Of a stretch of DNA of 22,433 bases, positions 1 to 7,266 are shown one piece after another. The position numbers and the translations under genes are program-made. How positions within the stretch are numbered: the first letter of the stretch is position 1; each line of letters begins with the position of its first letter. The notes beneath the pieces were generated by a model. That model was not told where the DNA came from and searched no databases. It worked only from the letters and a program-made list of their open reading frames with translations. Source of the DNA: Sphingobacterium sp. UBA6711 (GTDB taxonomy: Bacteria > Bacteroidota > Bacteroidia > Sphingobacteriales > Sphingobacteriaceae); the NCBI GenBank assembly GCA_002454415.1, contig DKIT01000194.1, positions 12,278 to 34,710 on the forward strand, given 5' to 3'.

Positions 1-1
1 A

Positions 2-901
2 TTTATAGATTGGCTTAATGATGCCAACGATTTTTGCAATACCCTGGTAGACCGTATAGTTCCTGGAGCACTGCCGCCCACGGAATACACAAAAACCTCC
101 GCCTTGTTGGGTTACGAAGACCAATTGATGATCATGGCTGAGCCTTTTCGACTGTGGGCAATCGAAGCTACGTCTGAGCGTGTCAACAAGCGACTATCCT
201 TCGCTTTAGCAGATCCAAATGTAATTCTAGTTCCCTCAATTGAAAAATACAAGGAAATTAAACTGAGACTGCTAAACGGTACGCATACCTTAAGCTGTGC
301 TCTTGCACTTCTCGCGGGGTTTAAAACAGTGAAAGAGGCAATGCAACATCCTGCGTTCAATCAGTTTATACGTCTTTTAATGCAGGATGAGATTGGCCCC
401 GCAATTTTAAGTGACAGTATTTCCGTTTCAGACACGACAGACTTCTCTTCCAAAGTCATCGACCGTTTTGCTAATCCGTATTTAGACCACAAATGGGAGT
501 CGATAGCGTTGAATTATAGTTCAAAAATGGCCATGCGCAATATTCCATTGCTAAAAAAGTGGTATGCCAAGCATCATGAAGCGCCACAATTATTTGCGCT
601 AGGATTTGCGGCCTATCTTTATCTATTAAAATCCTCGCTGACCGAAAATCAATATACTCATGTAATCAATGGACAGACGATCATACTTCAAGACGAATGG
701 GCGCCAAAATTATATACCGCATGGGCCGATCCGGATAAGCTGGTCAATACAGTACTTTCAGATACTGATTTATGGGGAATCAATTTAACCGAGTTCCCTG
801 ATCTTGAAGAATCAGTCAACCAAAAATTACAACAGATTATTGAAGAAGGATCATTAAAAGCGCTTGAGATAGCATCAGTTCTAGACAATAAAAAGGCATA
901 A
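2..901 (+). CDS. uxaB: Tagaturonate reductase (altronate oxidoreductase), 5'-truncated by window edge
   Basis: This enzyme reduces D-tagaturonate to D-altronate with NADH in the cytoplasm, the second step of galacturonate breakdown. The frame is open from base 2 with no start codon, so the N-terminal Rossmann (NAD-binding) part lies outside the window and 299 residues remain. The visible part begins with the mannitol-dehydrogenase-family signature NTLVDRIVPG (visible residues 13-22). It also keeps the family's catalytic Lys-x4-Asn-x2-His spacing in KLRLLNGTH (visible K87, N92, H95). An internal TTG at 104 could start a shorter ORF, but the homology extends upstream of it, so it is not the start. 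Fructuronate or mannitol dehydrogenase are close relatives. The adjoining altronate dehydratase and uronate isomerase make tagaturonate reductase the best call. It ends 12 bases before uxaA and is the first visible gene of the operon. Confidence 0.92.
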   Translation, partial: FIDWLNDANDFCNTLVDRIVPGALPPTEYTKTSALLGYEDQLMIMAEPFRLWAIEATSERVNKRLSFALADPNVILVPSIEKYKEIKLRLLNGTHTLSCALALLAGFKTVKEAMQHPAFNQFIRLLMQDEIGPAILSDSISVSDTTDFSSKVIDRFANPYLDHKWESIALNYSSKMAMRNIPLLKKWYAKHHEAPQLFALGFAAYLYLLKSSLTENQYTHVINGQTIILQDEWAPKLYTAWADPDKLVNTVLSDTDLWGINLTEFPDLEESVNQKLQQIIEEGSLKALEIASVLDNKKA

Positions 902-913
902 TTAGTGATACAG

Positions 914-2560
914 ATGAAAAATAACGTATTAAAGATACATCCCAAAGACAATGTTTTAGTCGCCTTGCAAGATCTTAAAAAAGGCGATGCCATATCGTTT
1001 GAGGGGAAACATTACATTTTACAGGAAGATATTCCGGCCAAGCATAAATTTTTTATGCAGGACATGCATTTTGGCGATGAAATCTATATGTATGGCGTTC
1101 TTGTGGGAAAAGCTCAATTTGATATCCCAGAAGGAAGCATTATGAATACCGATAACACAAAACATGCCGTAGAGCCCTATCATTTCAGACCTTCAAACTA
1201 TCATTGGGAAACACCAGATGTTTCAAAATTCGAGGGTAGAACTTTCAATGGTTATCTACGTCCTGATGGAAGGGTTGGAACCGCAAATTATTGGTTATTT
1301 ATCCCGACTGTTTTCTGCGAAAACAGAAATCTTCACGTCATCAAAGAAGCCCTATATAATGAGCTTGGCTATTCAGTCACTGGAAAGTCAAAGAACTTTA
1401 CGCATCAGCTGTTAAAAGCCTATGAGAAAGGTGACACATTAAACCTGTCCTCAATTGGTGAATTAAATACAATTCCAGAGCAATCGGATCGCATATTCAA
1501 AAACGTAGACGGCATCAAATTTTTGAATCACCAAGGTGGTTGTGGGGGAATTCGACAAGATGCAGCCATCTTAAGTAAATTGCTTGCTGCCTACGCAGAC
1601 CACCCGAATGTTGCAGGTATTACTGTTTTGAGCCTAGGCTGCCAAAATTTACAGCTAAATGATCTCGTCAACGACATTAAGCTCCGTAATCCAAATTTTG
1701 ATAAACCCTTGTACTTGTTTGAACAGCAACAATCAAAAAGTGAGGAGCAATTGCTCAAAGAGGCAATACTACAAACTTTTATTGGGTTGACAGAAATTAA
1801 CAAACTTGGTAGACAGCCCGTACCATTGAGCAAATTGACCTTGGGCGTAAAATGTGGTGGCAGTGACGGTTTCAGTGGCATCTCTGCCAACCCTGCTGTG
1901 GGTTATACAGCAGACCTTTTGGTTGCACTTGGAGGGAAAGTCCTTCTGGCCGAATTTCCGGAATTATGTGGAGCTGAACAGAATTTAATAGACAGGACCA
2001 TCGATCCAAAAGCCGCTAATAAATTTATTGACCTGATGACAGCCTACAGCAATGCCGCGGAAGCTGTTGGTTCAGGGTTCTACATGAATCCTTCTCCAGG
2101 AAATATTCGTGATGGACTTATTACTGATGCCATAAAAAGCAATGGTGCGGCAAAAAAAGGAGGCACCTCTCCTGTTGTAGATGTGCTGGACTATACCGAG
2201 GAAGCAACGAAGCCGGGACTTAATCTGGTCTGTACCCCTGGAAACGATGTAGAAGCAACGACGGGAAAAGCTGCTGCCGGCGCAACACTTATCCTATTTA
2301 CTACAGGCTTAGGAACTCCTACTGGCAACCCAATATGCCCCGTCATCAAGGTAGCAACATATAACGTACTAGCAACTAAAATGGCAGATATTATCGATAT
2401 CAATACCGGTCCTATTATAGATGGGGATAAATCGATTCAAGCCATGGGAGAAGATATATTAGAATATTGTATTAAAGCAGCAAGTGGAGAAATAACACCT
2501 AAAGCAGTTTTATTAAATCAAGACGACTTTATACCTTGGAAAAGAGGTGTAAGCTTATAA
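914..2560 (+). CDS. uxaA: Altronate dehydratase
   Basis: UxaA dehydrates D-altronate to 2-keto-3-deoxy-D-gluconate (KDG) in the cytoplasm and is an iron-dependent member of the altronate/galactarate dehydratase family. The 548-residue protein has the usual two parts: an N-terminal SAF domain (about residues 10-85) and the large catalytic domain from about residue 108. Recognisable family blocks include GRVGTANYW (119-127), NHQGGCGG, LGVKCGGSDGFSGISANPA, FPELCGAEQ and CTPGNDVEATTGKAAAG, which supply the conserved cysteines and acidic residues expected at the metal site. I chose the ATG at 914, which opens with MKNNVLKIHPKDNV as SAF domains here usually do. A GTG at 905 in the same frame would add only three residues. 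It starts 12 bases after uxaB and ends 13 bases before uxaC, so it is surely cotranscribed with both. Confidence 0.96.
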   Translation: MKNNVLKIHPKDNVLVALQDLKKGDAISFEGKHYILQEDIPAKHKFFMQDMHFGDEIYMYGVLVGKAQFDIPEGSIMNTDNTKHAVEPYHFRPSNYHWETPDVSKFEGRTFNGYLRPDGRVGTANYWLFIPTVFCENRNLHVIKEALYNELGYSVTGKSKNFTHQLLKAYEKGDTLNLSSIGELNTIPEQSDRIFKNVDGIKFLNHQGGCGGIRQDAAILSKLLAAYADHPNVAGITVLSLGCQNLQLNDLVNDIKLRNPNFDKPLYLFEQQQSKSEEQLLKEAILQTFIGLTEINKLGRQPVPLSKLTLGVKCGGSDGFSGISANPAVGYTADLLVALGGKVLLAEFPELCGAEQNLIDRTIDPKAANKFIDLMTAYSNAAEAVGSGFYMNPSPGNIRDGLITDAIKSNGAAKKGGTSPVVDVLDYTEEATKPGLNLVCTPGNDVEATTGKAAAGATLILFTTGLGTPTGNPICPVIKVATYNVLATKMADIIDINTGPIIDGDKSIQAMGEDILEYCIKAASGEITPKAVLLNQDDFIPWKRGVSL

Positions 2561-2573
2561 ATCAGTATAGCGC

Positions 2574-3974
2574 ATGAAAACTTTTTTAGACGACAATTTT
2601 TTATTGAATACAAATACAGCGGTTGAGCTGTACCACAATTTTTCAAAACATCTGCCCATCATAGATTACCATAATCACTTGATTCCGGAACAGATCGCAA
2701 ACAATGTCAAATTCGACAATATTAGTCAAGTGTGGTTACATGGCGATCACTACAAATGGCGGGCGATGCGAGCTAACGGTGTCAATGAACGCTATATTAC
2801 GGGGGATGCTTCTGATGAGGAAAAATTTATCAAGTGGGCAGAAACTGTCCCCTATACACTGCGCAATCCATTACATCATTGGACACACCTCGAATTGCAG
2901 CGCTATTTTGGCATTACAGATCTATTATCTCCAAAAACAGCCACAAAGATATACGCCGATACAGGAGCCTTATTACAACAAGATAGTCATTCTGTTCGTG
3001 GGTTGTTAAAAATGATGAATGTCGAAGTCGTTTGCACAACAGATGACCCCGTCGATAGTCTGGAGTTCCACCAACAATTCGCAAAGGAAAAAGAATCCTT
3101 CAAAATGCTACCGGCATTTCGTCCCGATAAAGCGATGAACTCGGACGATATCGTTGCATTGAACCAATACATCGATAAACTCGAAGAAGTCAGCGATATT
3201 CAAATAAATAACTTGGGGGATTATTTAAAAGCCTTAAAGTCGAGACATGATTTCTTTGCTGCCAACGGCTGCAAAGTATCGGATCACGGTTTGGAGCAAA
3301 TCTACGCTGAAGACTATACCGAACAGGAGATAGCAACAATCTTTGATAAAATTCGTACAAAAAAGGAAATCTCTTTTGCAGAAAATCTGAAATTCAAATC
3401 CGCCATGCTGATTTACTTCGCAGAATGGGATCATGAAAAAGGCTGGGTACAGCAGTACCATTTGGGCGCTTTACGCAACAATAATACACGTATGCTACGC
3501 TTAAACGGTCCTGATACGGGCTGGGATTCCATTGGAGATTTTAGTCAAGCACGTGCATTGTCAAAATTTTTGAATAAATTAGACAATCAAGATAAGCTAA
3601 CCAAGACAATCTTGTATAATCTCAATCCTGCCGACAATGAACTTATTGCGACTATGATCGGGAATTTCAATGATGGTTCTATAAAGGGAAAAATTCAGTT
3701 TGGCTCCGCTTGGTGGTTTTTAGACCAAAAAGATGGTATGACAAAACAAATCAATACATTGTCAAATATGGGATTATTGAGTCGTCTTGTCGGTATGTTG
3801 ACGGATTCGAGAAGCTTTCTTTCATTTCCAAGACATGAATATTTCAGGAGGTTGTTGTGTGATATCTTTGGACAGGACATCGAAAAGGGAGAGATACCAA
3901 ATGATATCGAATGGGTTGGAAAAATCATAGCGGATATTAGTTATAATAACGCGAAAGAATATTTTGAATTTTAA
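2574..3974 (+). CDS. uxaC: Glucuronate/galacturonate isomerase
   Basis: UxaC isomerises D-galacturonate to D-tagaturonate, and D-glucuronate to D-fructuronate, as the entry step of the pathway. It is a cytoplasmic TIM-barrel enzyme distantly related to amidohydrolases. The 466-residue length matches the family. The N-terminal metal-site motif DYHNHL (D31, H33, H35) is present, as are the blocks WLHGDHYKWRAMRANG, TTDDPVDSLEFH, FRPDKA, LGALRNNN, GSAWWFLDQ and SRSFLSFPRHEYFRR, which together identify the family firmly. The stop codon shares its last A with the ATG of the next gene (TAATG), implying translational coupling to the kinase. No dedicated fructuronate branch (uxuA, uxuB) is visible, so any use of glucuronate would need genes elsewhere. 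Confidence 0.97.
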   Translation: MKTFLDDNFLLNTNTAVELYHNFSKHLPIIDYHNHLIPEQIANNVKFDNISQVWLHGDHYKWRAMRANGVNERYITGDASDEEKFIKWAETVPYTLRNPLHHWTHLELQRYFGITDLLSPKTATKIYADTGALLQQDSHSVRGLLKMMNVEVVCTTDDPVDSLEFHQQFAKEKESFKMLPAFRPDKAMNSDDIVALNQYIDKLEEVSDIQINNLGDYLKALKSRHDFFAANGCKVSDHGLEQIYAEDYTEQEIATIFDKIRTKKEISFAENLKFKSAMLIYFAEWDHEKGWVQQYHLGALRNNNTRMLRLNGPDTGWDSIGDFSQARALSKFLNKLDNQDKLTKTILYNLNPADNELIATMIGNFNDGSIKGKIQFGSAWWFLDQKDGMTKQINTLSNMGLLSRLVGMLTDSRSFLSFPRHEYFRRLLCDIFGQDIEKGEIPNDIEWVGKIIADISYNNAKEYFEF

Positions 3975-5005
3975 TGAACATGCAGGGTAAAGTTTTAAGC
4001 TTTGGAGAATTGTTGTTACGGATCTGTCCGGACATCGAACAAGATTGGATTGAACAACATCAGCTGCCCTTCTATGTAGGGGGAGCAGAATTAAATGTAG
4101 CCACAGCTTTGGCAATGTGGAACGTGCCGTCGTCCTATTTATCTGCAATTCCCCAAAATTCTATCTGCGAAGGTATTGACAAGTATCTGCAAGGTAGGAA
4201 TATAGATACATCAGCGATGCTATGGACTGGTGACAGACTAGGTATTTATTATCTACCAAAAGGAAAAGATTTAAAAAATGCAGGTGTTATTTATGATCGT
4301 GCAAACTCATCGTTTGCCAATCTTCAAGTTGGGAGCATAGATTGGGATATCGTATTTAATGATGTCAAATGGTTTCATTTTTCAGCCATCTGTCCTGCCA
4401 TTAGTCAAGATATTGCAGACTTATGCCTAGAAGCCGTAAAAAAGGCGCAACAGAAAGGGATCTTTGTATCATTGGACCTTAACTACCGTGCAAAGCTTTG
4501 GAAATATGGGAAAGCACCGAAAGAGATTATGCCTGAAATTGCCAAATATTGCAATTTGATCATGGGGAATATCTGGGCAGCACATCAAATGCTCGGCACG
4601 CAGCTTGATGAGCGATTCCTAAGCTCTTCTTCTGGATATCAAGAACAGGATTTATTGGCACAGGCAGATCGTACAAGCAGAGAAATTATCGCAGAAAATC
4701 CGATTTGCCAATATGTGGCCAATACATTTCGTTTTGACCACCAGACTAAAGGAATAAAGTACTATACAACGCTTTTTGATAAAGATAGTCTCATGAAGTC
4801 AACGGAATATATAGCCGAAGAAATTTTGGATAAAGTTGGTAGTGGCGACTGTTTTATGGCTGGCTTGATCTATGGACTTTACTCCAACCTATCTCCAAAA
4901 GACACCTTAGAATTTGCGACACTTGCCGCATTCGATAAACTATTTATCGCTAGCGATGCGACAACAAGTACAGTGGAGGATATAAAAAATAGAATGATAG
5001 CATGA
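3974..5005 (+). CDS. kdgK: 2-keto-3-deoxygluconate kinase (PfkB/ribokinase family)
   Basis: This sugar kinase of the PfkB family most likely phosphorylates KDG to KDPG using ATP. Visible family features in its 343 residues are the opening strand with FGELLLRICP (10-19), the substrate-lid GGAELNVATALA (36-47), the central SLDLNYRAKLW, and the C-terminal anion-hole signature VGSGDCFMAGL, with G289-S290-G291-D292 carrying the catalytic aspartate. The usual PfkB form is GAGD, so the second position is Ser, a mild change. Specificity comes from context: it sits between uxaC and eda, where the pathway needs exactly this kinase. It overlaps uxaC by one base and eda by four (ATGA). A second ATG six bases downstream is an equally possible start. 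Another 2-keto sugar acid kinase specificity cannot be excluded from sequence alone. Confidence 0.9.
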   Translation: MNMQGKVLSFGELLLRICPDIEQDWIEQHQLPFYVGGAELNVATALAMWNVPSSYLSAIPQNSICEGIDKYLQGRNIDTSAMLWTGDRLGIYYLPKGKDLKNAGVIYDRANSSFANLQVGSIDWDIVFNDVKWFHFSAICPAISQDIADLCLEAVKKAQQKGIFVSLDLNYRAKLWKYGKAPKEIMPEIAKYCNLIMGNIWAAHQMLGTQLDERFLSSSSGYQEQDLLAQADRTSREIIAENPICQYVANTFRFDHQTKGIKYYTTLFDKDSLMKSTEYIAEEILDKVGSGDCFMAGLIYGLYSNLSPKDTLEFATLAAFDKLFIASDATTSTVEDIKNRMIA

Positions 5006-5646
5006 ATTTGAAAGAAATTGTATTAAATAAGATCATTGAACAAGGAACACTCCCTTTGTTCTTCCATCATGATAAAACCGAAAGTATAGCTATACTGCGG
5101 ACCTTATACCAGGCGGGCATACGTGTGTTTGAATTTACAAACCGCGGCCCCGAAGCATTAGCTGTTTTCGAAAGTTTAGTCGCTGCAAGAGATCTTGATA
5201 TGCCTGATCTATATTTAGGAATCGGCACCATCAAATCAGTTGAAGAGGCACAACAATTTCTGCACATCGGTGCAGATTTTATTGTTTCTCCGATAGTAAA
5301 TCCTTTAGTCGGTTCACTTGTCCATGAACAGCATAAGTTATGGATTCCTGGCTGTATGACACCAACGGAAATCTATACTGCACAACAGCAACAAGCAGCG
5401 CTTATTAAATTGTTTCCTGCAAACATGCTAGGGCCAGCATTTATGTCATCAATCCGTGATCTTTTTAAAGGTCAGAAATTTATGCCGACGGGGGGTGTAG
5501 AAATCGAAATGGAAAATTTAAAAGCATGGTTCAAATCAGGTGTATGTGCCGTGGGGATGGGAAGCAAACTAATTGACCCCAAGGACACAAGCAATCTGTT
5601 TGAAAACACACAAAAAGCACTTGAATTCGTTTCGAATGCAAGGTAA
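5002..5646 (+). CDS. eda: KDPG (KHG/KDPG) aldolase
   Basis: Eda cleaves 2-keto-3-deoxy-6-phosphogluconate to pyruvate and glyceraldehyde 3-phosphate, a class I (Schiff-base) aldolase reaction. The 214-residue length is standard. The catalytic residues can be placed: the general-base glutamate in FEFTNRGP (E44) and the Schiff-base lysine in IKLFPAN (K136). The phosphate-binding GIGTI (73-77) and MPTGGVEIEN-like segment (161-170) are also present. It starts inside the kinase stop (ATGA overlap) and so completes the tightly coupled block that turns a uronate into two C3 units. The stop codon lies inside the left arm of a possible hairpin (5640-5674). The transporter follows after a 106-base gap. 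Confidence 0.96.
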   Translation: MNLKEIVLNKIIEQGTLPLFFHHDKTESIAILRTLYQAGIRVFEFTNRGPEALAVFESLVAARDLDMPDLYLGIGTIKSVEEAQQFLHIGADFIVSPIVNPLVGSLVHEQHKLWIPGCMTPTEIYTAQQQQAALIKLFPANMLGPAFMSSIRDLFKGQKFMPTGGVEIEMENLKAWFKSGVCAVGMGSKLIDPKDTSNLFENTQKALEFVSNAR

Positions 5647-5674
5647 CAACATAAAAATCTCGAATGGTTACCTT
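5640..5674. repeat. Inverted repeat across the eda stop codon (possible mRNA hairpin)
   Basis: The arms AAGGTAAC (5640-5647) and GTTACCTT (5667-5674) are perfect reverse complements separated by 19 bases. The left arm contains the eda stop codon. There is no T-run after the stem, so it is not a convincing intrinsic terminator. It could be an mRNA-stabilising or attenuating hairpin between the enzyme block and the transporter, or chance in AT-rich DNA. Confidence 0.4.
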
Positions 5675-5752
5675 AAAAAGTAAACATACTGAGCATAGTT
5701 ATCGGCAGGAAGAAACAAACACGTACAATAAAAATAAACTATTAAACCCATT

Positions 5753-7195
5753 ATGATTAACACGGAGAAAAAGGGTAATTACCGTTGGGTAATATGCTCT
5801 CTACTATTTTTTGCCACTACAATCAATTATTTGGATCGTCAGGTGCTATCCTTGACTTGGAAGGATTTTATCAGTCCTGAATTTCATTGGACAAATACCG
5901 ACTATGGCAACATTACAGCACTTTTTTCGATCTTTTATGCAATAAGTATGCTTTTTGCAGGGCGCTTTGTGGATTGGATGGATACAAAAAAAGGCTTTTT
6001 ATGGGCGATTGGCATCTGGTCCATTGGCGCGATATTACATGCATTTTGTGGTATAGCCACTTCAGGCATTGTCGCTGGAGAATGGTTTGTTGGGTTTGAA
6101 GGAGCAAAAGAAGCAATTTCTCATGTGAACAACGTGGGTTTGGTAATTAGTGTGAGCGTAAACTTATTCATCTTTGCCCGATTTGTTCTAGGTGTCGGCG
6201 GGGCCGGCTACTCCCCCGCCGCAATTAAAGCTACTGCAGAGTATTTTCCAAAGAAAGATCGTGCACTGTCTACGAGTATATTCAATTCCGGAGCAACTAT
6301 AGGCGCATTGGCGGCCCCATTGACCATTCCTGTAATCGCCGCACATTGGGGCTGGGAGATGTCTTTTATCATTATCGGTGCTTTAGGTTTTGTTTGGATG
6401 GGCTTTTGGATGTTTCTTTATAAAAAACCGCACGAAAACCCGAAAGTAAATGCGGCTGAATTGGCGTACATTCACCAAGACGATCATGAACACCCAACAG
6501 AACAGACTGGAGAAACCAAACAACCAAGAACGACCATATCTGAATGTCTAAAATACAAACAAACTTGGGCTTTTGCATTTGGTAAATTTATGACTGATGG
6601 TGTGTGGTGGTTCTTCTTATTTTGGATGCCAGCCTATCTTTCGGCAGTATACGATATCAAATCATCCGATACAGAAGGGCAATTGGCAATATTCGTTTTA
6701 TATGCTATTACAATGCTGTCCATTTATGGAGGTTGGTTGCCTACCTACTTTGTTGAGAAAAAAGGTATGAACGCCTATGAAGGTCGTATGAAAGCAATGT
6801 TGCTGTTCGCTTTTGTTCCATTAGTCGTACTTTTTGCTCAGCCATTGGGACACATTTCTTATTGGATACCGGTCATTTTAATCGGTTTCGCCGGAGCTGC
6901 ACATCAATCATGGTCTGCTAACATTTTCTCAACCATCGGTGATTCTTTCCCTAAACGTGCCATTGCAACTGTTACAGGAATTGGAGGGCTTGCCGGAGGC
7001 GTAGGCGCATTCGTTATTAATAAAACCTCCGGATGGTTATTTGATTATGCCAAAGAAACTCAAATGACCTTTATGGGTTTTCAAGGGGAGGAAGCGGGAT
7101 ATTTTATCATCTTCTCTTTCTGTGCCATAGCCTATTTAATTGCATGGGTTGTAATGAAAACACTAGTACCTAAACTTATTTTAATAAAAAATTAA
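5753..7195 (+). CDS. exuT: Hexuronate transporter, MFS (ExuT-like, anion:cation symporter family)
   Basis: This inner-membrane MFS permease probably imports galacturonate and/or glucuronate with protons. Its 480 residues show about twelve hydrophobic segments. The first carries NYLDRQVLSLTW (residues 25-36), a hallmark of the ACS (ExuT/glucarate/phthalate) branch. Other MFS landmarks are GRFVDWMDTKKG (70-81) after TM2 and the FARFVLGVGGAGYSPAA block (141-157) at TM4-TM5. A segment at about residues 103-133, between TM3 and TM4, looks longer than in E. coli ExuT. Its place immediately after the five uronate enzymes supports the substrate. The gap before it has no clear promoter, so it is probably read from the upstream operon. 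Dicarboxylate or other sugar-acid substrates cannot be excluded from sequence. Confidence 0.88.
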   Translation: MINTEKKGNYRWVICSLLFFATTINYLDRQVLSLTWKDFISPEFHWTNTDYGNITALFSIFYAISMLFAGRFVDWMDTKKGFLWAIGIWSIGAILHAFCGIATSGIVAGEWFVGFEGAKEAISHVNNVGLVISVSVNLFIFARFVLGVGGAGYSPAAIKATAEYFPKKDRALSTSIFNSGATIGALAAPLTIPVIAAHWGWEMSFIIIGALGFVWMGFWMFLYKKPHENPKVNAAELAYIHQDDHEHPTEQTGETKQPRTTISECLKYKQTWAFAFGKFMTDGVWWFFLFWMPAYLSAVYDIKSSDTEGQLAIFVLYAITMLSIYGGWLPTYFVEKKGMNAYEGRMKAMLLFAFVPLVVLFAQPLGHISYWIPVILIGFAGAAHQSWSANIFSTIGDSFPKRAIATVTGIGGLAGGVGAFVINKTSGWLFDYAKETQMTFMGFQGEEAGYFIIFSFCAIAYLIAWVVMKTLVPKLILIKN

Positions 7196-7198
7196 CAT

Positions 7199-7235
7199 AT
7201 ATTGCAAAATTTATATTATATTAGCAATATCTTTA
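7199..7235 (+). promoter_or_regulatory. Possible promoter with overlapping dyad upstream of the gapN-like gene
   Basis: Between the transporter stop and the next ATG there is a TTG (7202-7204), a 23-base spacer and TATCTTTA (7228-7235). This matches the Bacteroidota -33/-7 pattern (TTG, TAnnTTTG) at all but the last base. A perfect 7-base inverted repeat, ATATTGC (7199-7205) and GCAATAT (7224-7230), overlaps the two boxes and could be an operator half-site pair. A start about 5 bases after the box would give a leader of roughly 28 bases. The region is very AT-rich, so chance matches are possible. Confidence 0.4.
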
Positions 7236-7266
7236 TAAATATCAATCTAAACCATTTTTAAAAACA

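Noticed and set aside
112..360. Antisense open frame inside uxaB
   Set aside because: It lies wholly opposite a well-supported gene and its translation shows no recognisable motif. It is a shadow frame.
3822..4148. Minus-strand frame of 108 codons across the uxaC-kdgK junction
   Set aside because: It overlaps two coupled genes with strong family matches, and its product resembles no family I know.
5887..6116. Small frames on both strands inside the transporter gene
   Set aside because: They are explained by reading the transporter codons in other frames. The transporter frame is intact across the whole stretch.
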